NCBI GenBank assembly: GCA_946222625.1
Contig: CAMILJ010000091.1
Coordinates: forward strand, 1-8,182
Origin: an uncultured Corynebacterium sp.
GTDB taxonomy: Bacteria > Actinomycetota > Actinomycetes > Mycobacteriales > Mycobacteriaceae
Reading direction: 5' to 3'
Length of the DNA stretch: 8,182 nt
The translations under genes and the position numbers were made by a program. Under the pieces are notes generated by a model. That model was not told where the DNA came from. It did no database searches and saw nothing but the letters and a program-made list of their open reading frames with translations. This document shows, in pieces, positions 5,943-8,182 of this stretch (the first letter of the stretch is position 1; each line of letters begins with the position of its first letter).

Positions 5943-6019
5943 GGAAGGGAGTACACGACCTTTCTGGGGGAGTTCTTTCTCAGATGACAAACGTGAGGGG
6001 CTTGAGGGGAAAGGAGGGG

Positions 6020-7597
6020 CTACTCAGTGTTGCTAAATGCCAACAATTCCGTAGGGATGAGAAGCCCATGGCGGATGAGATCCACAATGGCTGGAAGCGC
6101 GGCGCTGACCAACTCGGATTCCTCAAAGCCCTGTGCGGCGGCATAGAGCTCGATGGTCTCCCCAATACTCAGCCCGTGGGGATTAAGACCGGCGACGATC
6201 GCTGCGAGGTGCTCGTCGACGTCATGCTGCCAGCGCGGACCGTCCGTGCGGCTGAGGCGTAGCGCTGCGCGTTGAAAGCCCATGCCAAGTTCCGTGTCGG
6301 GTAGCGAAACGTCTTCGCGGGCGACGCCTGGGCGCAGCTGCACATGCTTTGTTTCCAGCTCACCCGGCACCAGGTTGCGCAGCCATTCAATGCGAGCGAA
6401 GTATTCCTCCACTTCGGGCCCGAGCGGATCGATGACCGGCTGCGCCATGGTCTCCGCCAAAATATCGGAGGGCTCGTCGTCTGCGATGCGCTGGATAGCC
6501 ACGAAGCCAAACCCGATGCCGGTGACATTATGATCGCGGAAATGCTCCAGCCAACGTCGAGACCTCTCCTGGCCTTCGGCGCTGCGAACATCCACGGATT
6601 CATCGCTCAACCACGTGGAAACATAGAGTGCCGGGTCCGCGACGTCGCGCTGAATGATCCACGCGGCTACGCCGGTATCCGGCAGCCACGAGGCAACCCG
6701 CTGTTGCCAAGACTTGTCGCCTTGGTGTACCCACGCAGCGAGAATGTGTGCGGTGCCCCCAGGATTGAGGTGCTCCACAGCTTGCGATATGACAAGCTCA
6801 CTTGCTCCATCCAGATTGAGGCCGGAATCCCGGTACACGTGACCCACCTCGGGCAAGCCCACCACGAACGGAGGGTTGGCAACGATCCGATCGAAGCTCT
6901 CGTGCTGCACAGGCTCGAACCACGAGCCCTGGCGAAGCTCAACACGGTTTTCTGCGCCTGCAGCGGCGACGGTAGCGCGAGCAAGTTGGAGGGCTCGCTC
7001 GTGAACATCGGTCGCAACAATTCTTTCAGCAGACTCCAGCTGCCCAAGGATTTGTACGCCAGAACCCGTGCCCAGGTCTAGTACTGAGGACACGGGAGTG
7101 GTCGGGGTCGAGTGCAAGAGGGAAAGACTGGCAGAGCCTACTCCCAACACGTGCTCGGGGCCGGGCACGTGATCCACTAGGGAGGCATCAACATCGGAAA
7201 ACACGATGCGGTTCTTACCCACGATGACGTGTGGCCGAATGTCATAAGCCACGTAGGCGGTTCCGTGCTCGTCGGTAAGCACTGCGCCACAATCGAGCAG
7301 CCGGGTGGCTAGGCGTGCGCCGAGGACGTCGGAAAGCAGCGTGGCCGGTACGTGTTCGTGCAGCACAAAGATCCGGATGAGGTGGTCAAGGCGGGAATCG
7401 CCGCTTGCTCCTAGTGCCACGGCGGCTGGTTCGCCGCGATGTAGCGCCTCGGTGTATTCAGGCCCCAGGTGTCCCGCGATACCGTCCGCGCTAAACCCTG
7501 CCTCAGCAAAGACGTGGGCTAATTCCTCCGCAACGTCTGCGATGGGGTTGTCCGGGTTCATCGCTGGGCCGAAAGGGGAGGGCTGTTGGGTGCTCAC
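6020..7597 (-). CDS. Class I SAM-dependent methyltransferase with long N- and C-terminal extensions
   Basis: The 525-residue protein has a central Rossmann methyltransferase domain at about residues 150-320. Motif I is VLDLGTGSG (172-180), the ribose-binding acidic residue is D197 in VATDV, and motif IV is VANPPFVVG (239-247). NPPF/Y is typical of enzymes that methylate nitrogen on glutamine side chains or nucleic acid bases (HemK/PrmC, RsmC and N6-adenine types). The N-terminal 150 residues and C-terminal 200 residues are helical and lack motifs I can name. I believe they correspond to uncharacterised actinobacterial domains. The substrate is therefore unknown. Start GTG 7597 has AAAGGA seven bases upstream; ATG 7561 lacks such a site. 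It lies 41 bases downstream of the DUF3099 gene, suggesting an operon. Confidence 0.88.
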   Translation of the reverse strand: MSTQQPSPFGPAMNPDNPIADVAEELAHVFAEAGFSADGIAGHLGPEYTEALHRGEPAAVALGASGDSRLDHLIRIFVLHEHVPATLLSDVLGARLATRLLDCGAVLTDEHGTAYVAYDIRPHVIVGKNRIVFSDVDASLVDHVPGPEHVLGVGSASLSLLHSTPTTPVSSVLDLGTGSGVQILGQLESAERIVATDVHERALQLARATVAAAGAENRVELRQGSWFEPVQHESFDRIVANPPFVVGLPEVGHVYRDSGLNLDGASELVISQAVEHLNPGGTAHILAAWVHQGDKSWQQRVASWLPDTGVAAWIIQRDVADPALYVSTWLSDESVDVRSAEGQERSRRWLEHFRDHNVTGIGFGFVAIQRIADDEPSDILAETMAQPVIDPLGPEVEEYFARIEWLRNLVPGELETKHVQLRPGVAREDVSLPDTELGMGFQRAALRLSRTDGPRWQHDVDEHLAAIVAGLNPHGLSIGETIELYAAAQGFEESELVSAALPAIVDLIRHGLLIPTELLAFSNTE

Positions 7598-7638
7598 AAA
7601 AATATCCTTTGATAGTTGGGGAAGGAAACGGTGACTTC

Positions 7639-8121
7639 TTAATCTTCGTGTTCAATTGTGTTGGTCGTTGAACTCTCCGCGTCCGTGCCAGAGGGGGAAT
7701 TGTCCGATGAGGGCGCGCCGGGAAGTTCGCCATGAGCACTACTGGTGATTTGTTCGCGCCGTGCCTGCGCCATCTGCCGGGCAAGGGCGGGCTTATACAC
7801 CGCTTTGTCACGTTTGTCCTTCTTCTGCCCTCGCCCGTTGCCGATGACCACGGCTATCCAGGGAAGCGGGAAGGTGACGCCCACGACGAGGGCGGCGGCT
7901 ATCCACCAATGCCAGGCGTACACCATGACACCAGCTAGAAGCAGCGAAGGGATGCGTAGAAACTGCAAAATGGAGTAGATGACTTCGCGGCGATGCCGGT
8001 CCTGGCCGGGAGCGAGTTTGGCGGTTGTAATGAGGTAAGCCTTGCGCCCGAATCGACGCCCACGCCGCCGCCCCGATCGTGGGGTATGGCGGGCGTTATC
8101 GCGCGAGTTCGAAGGGGTCAT
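7639..8121 (-). CDS. DUF3099 family small membrane protein
   Basis: This 160-residue protein has an Arg-rich N-terminus (RRRGRRFGRKAY, 18-29). The family block YLITTAKLAPGQDRHRREVIYSILQFLRI spans about 29-57. Two hydrophobic segments follow, at about 57-70 and 73-94, joined by WHWW, and the second ends PLPWIAVVIGN. The C-terminal tail (about 98-160) is charged and then Ser/Thr-rich. The pattern fits DUF3099, an actinobacterial membrane family without known function. By the positive-inside rule both ends are probably cytoplasmic. ATG 8121 is chosen although no ribosome binding site precedes it. TACGCT at 8134-8129 ends seven bases before the ATG, so a leaderless transcript is plausible. An in-frame TTG at 8151 would add ten residues. 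Confidence 0.85.
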   Translation of the reverse strand: MTPSNSRDNARHTPRSGRRRGRRFGRKAYLITTAKLAPGQDRHRREVIYSILQFLRIPSLLLAGVMVYAWHWWIAAALVVGVTFPLPWIAVVIGNGRGQKKDKRDKAVYKPALARQMAQARREQITSSAHGELPGAPSSDNSPSGTDAESSTTNTIEHED

Positions 8122-8128
8122 GCCCACT

Positions 8129-8175
8129 AGCGTAGCGGTAGGACTCGCCAACTTCGATACCGATGCGGCATGATA
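8129..8175 (-). promoter_or_regulatory. Candidate promoter elements for the DUF3099 gene
   Basis: Two minus-strand hexamers fit a -10 core. TACGCT (8134-8129) would give a leaderless mRNA starting at the ATG 8121. TATCAT (8175-8170) would give a leader of about 40 bases, and its -35 would lie outside the window. The absence of a ribosome binding site favours the leaderless reading. Nothing else is recognisable in 8122-8182. Confidence 0.25.
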
Positions 8176-8182
8176 GTGGGCG

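Noticed and set aside
6344..7081. 245-codon plus-strand frame opposite the methyltransferase
   Set aside because: It lies wholly within a gene with clear methyltransferase motifs, shows no family resemblance and has no ribosome binding site.

Overview
The window is a conserved chromosomal segment of a Corynebacterium. Three features support this: a 226-residue DtxR that keeps all the metal-binding residues of the diphtheria repressor, a SigB-type primary-like sigma factor of 331 residues directly upstream of it, and galE directly downstream. The organism is not identified to species. The moderately high GC content and the differences in the DtxR C-terminal half suggest a Corynebacterium other than C. 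diphtheriae (inference).

Layout from left to right. Bases 1-919 (minus strand) hold a PAC2-family protein whose 3' end lies outside the window. Bases 920-1247 are a divergent control region with inverted repeats and two facing DnaA-box-like sequences. A DUF4192 protein follows on the plus strand (1269-2423) and is the only plus-strand gene. Its tail overlaps the tail of galE (minus, 2380-3363) by 44 bases. dtxR (3368-4048, minus) is four bases upstream of galE. A 283-base gap (4049-4331) holds candidate dtxR promoter elements and a large nested inverted repeat just after sigB. sigB (4332-5327, minus) has a clear SigH-type promoter. Further upstream, all on the minus strand, are dtd (D-aminoacyl-tRNA deacylase, 5466-5942), a large class I methyltransferase (6020-7597) and a small DUF3099 membrane protein (7639-8121). 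These three may form a transcription unit running toward sigB.

How the genes fit together. SigB and DtxR are global regulators: SigB for general stress and the transition to stationary phase, DtxR for iron-dependent repression. The SigH-like promoter puts sigB under the thiol-oxidative and heat stress sigma factor. Dtd proofreads D-aminoacyl-tRNAs, and GalE supplies UDP-galactose for the cell-wall arabinogalactan. PAC2, DUF4192, DUF3099 and the methyltransferase are conserved actinobacterial proteins without a settled role.

I see no mobile element, CRISPR array, tRNA, rRNA or obvious novel defence system. The best unexplained signals are in the two intergenic regions: the palindrome flanked by DnaA-like boxes at 1147-1204, the nested hairpin at 4235-4307, and three collinear short sequence blocks shared by the two regions.
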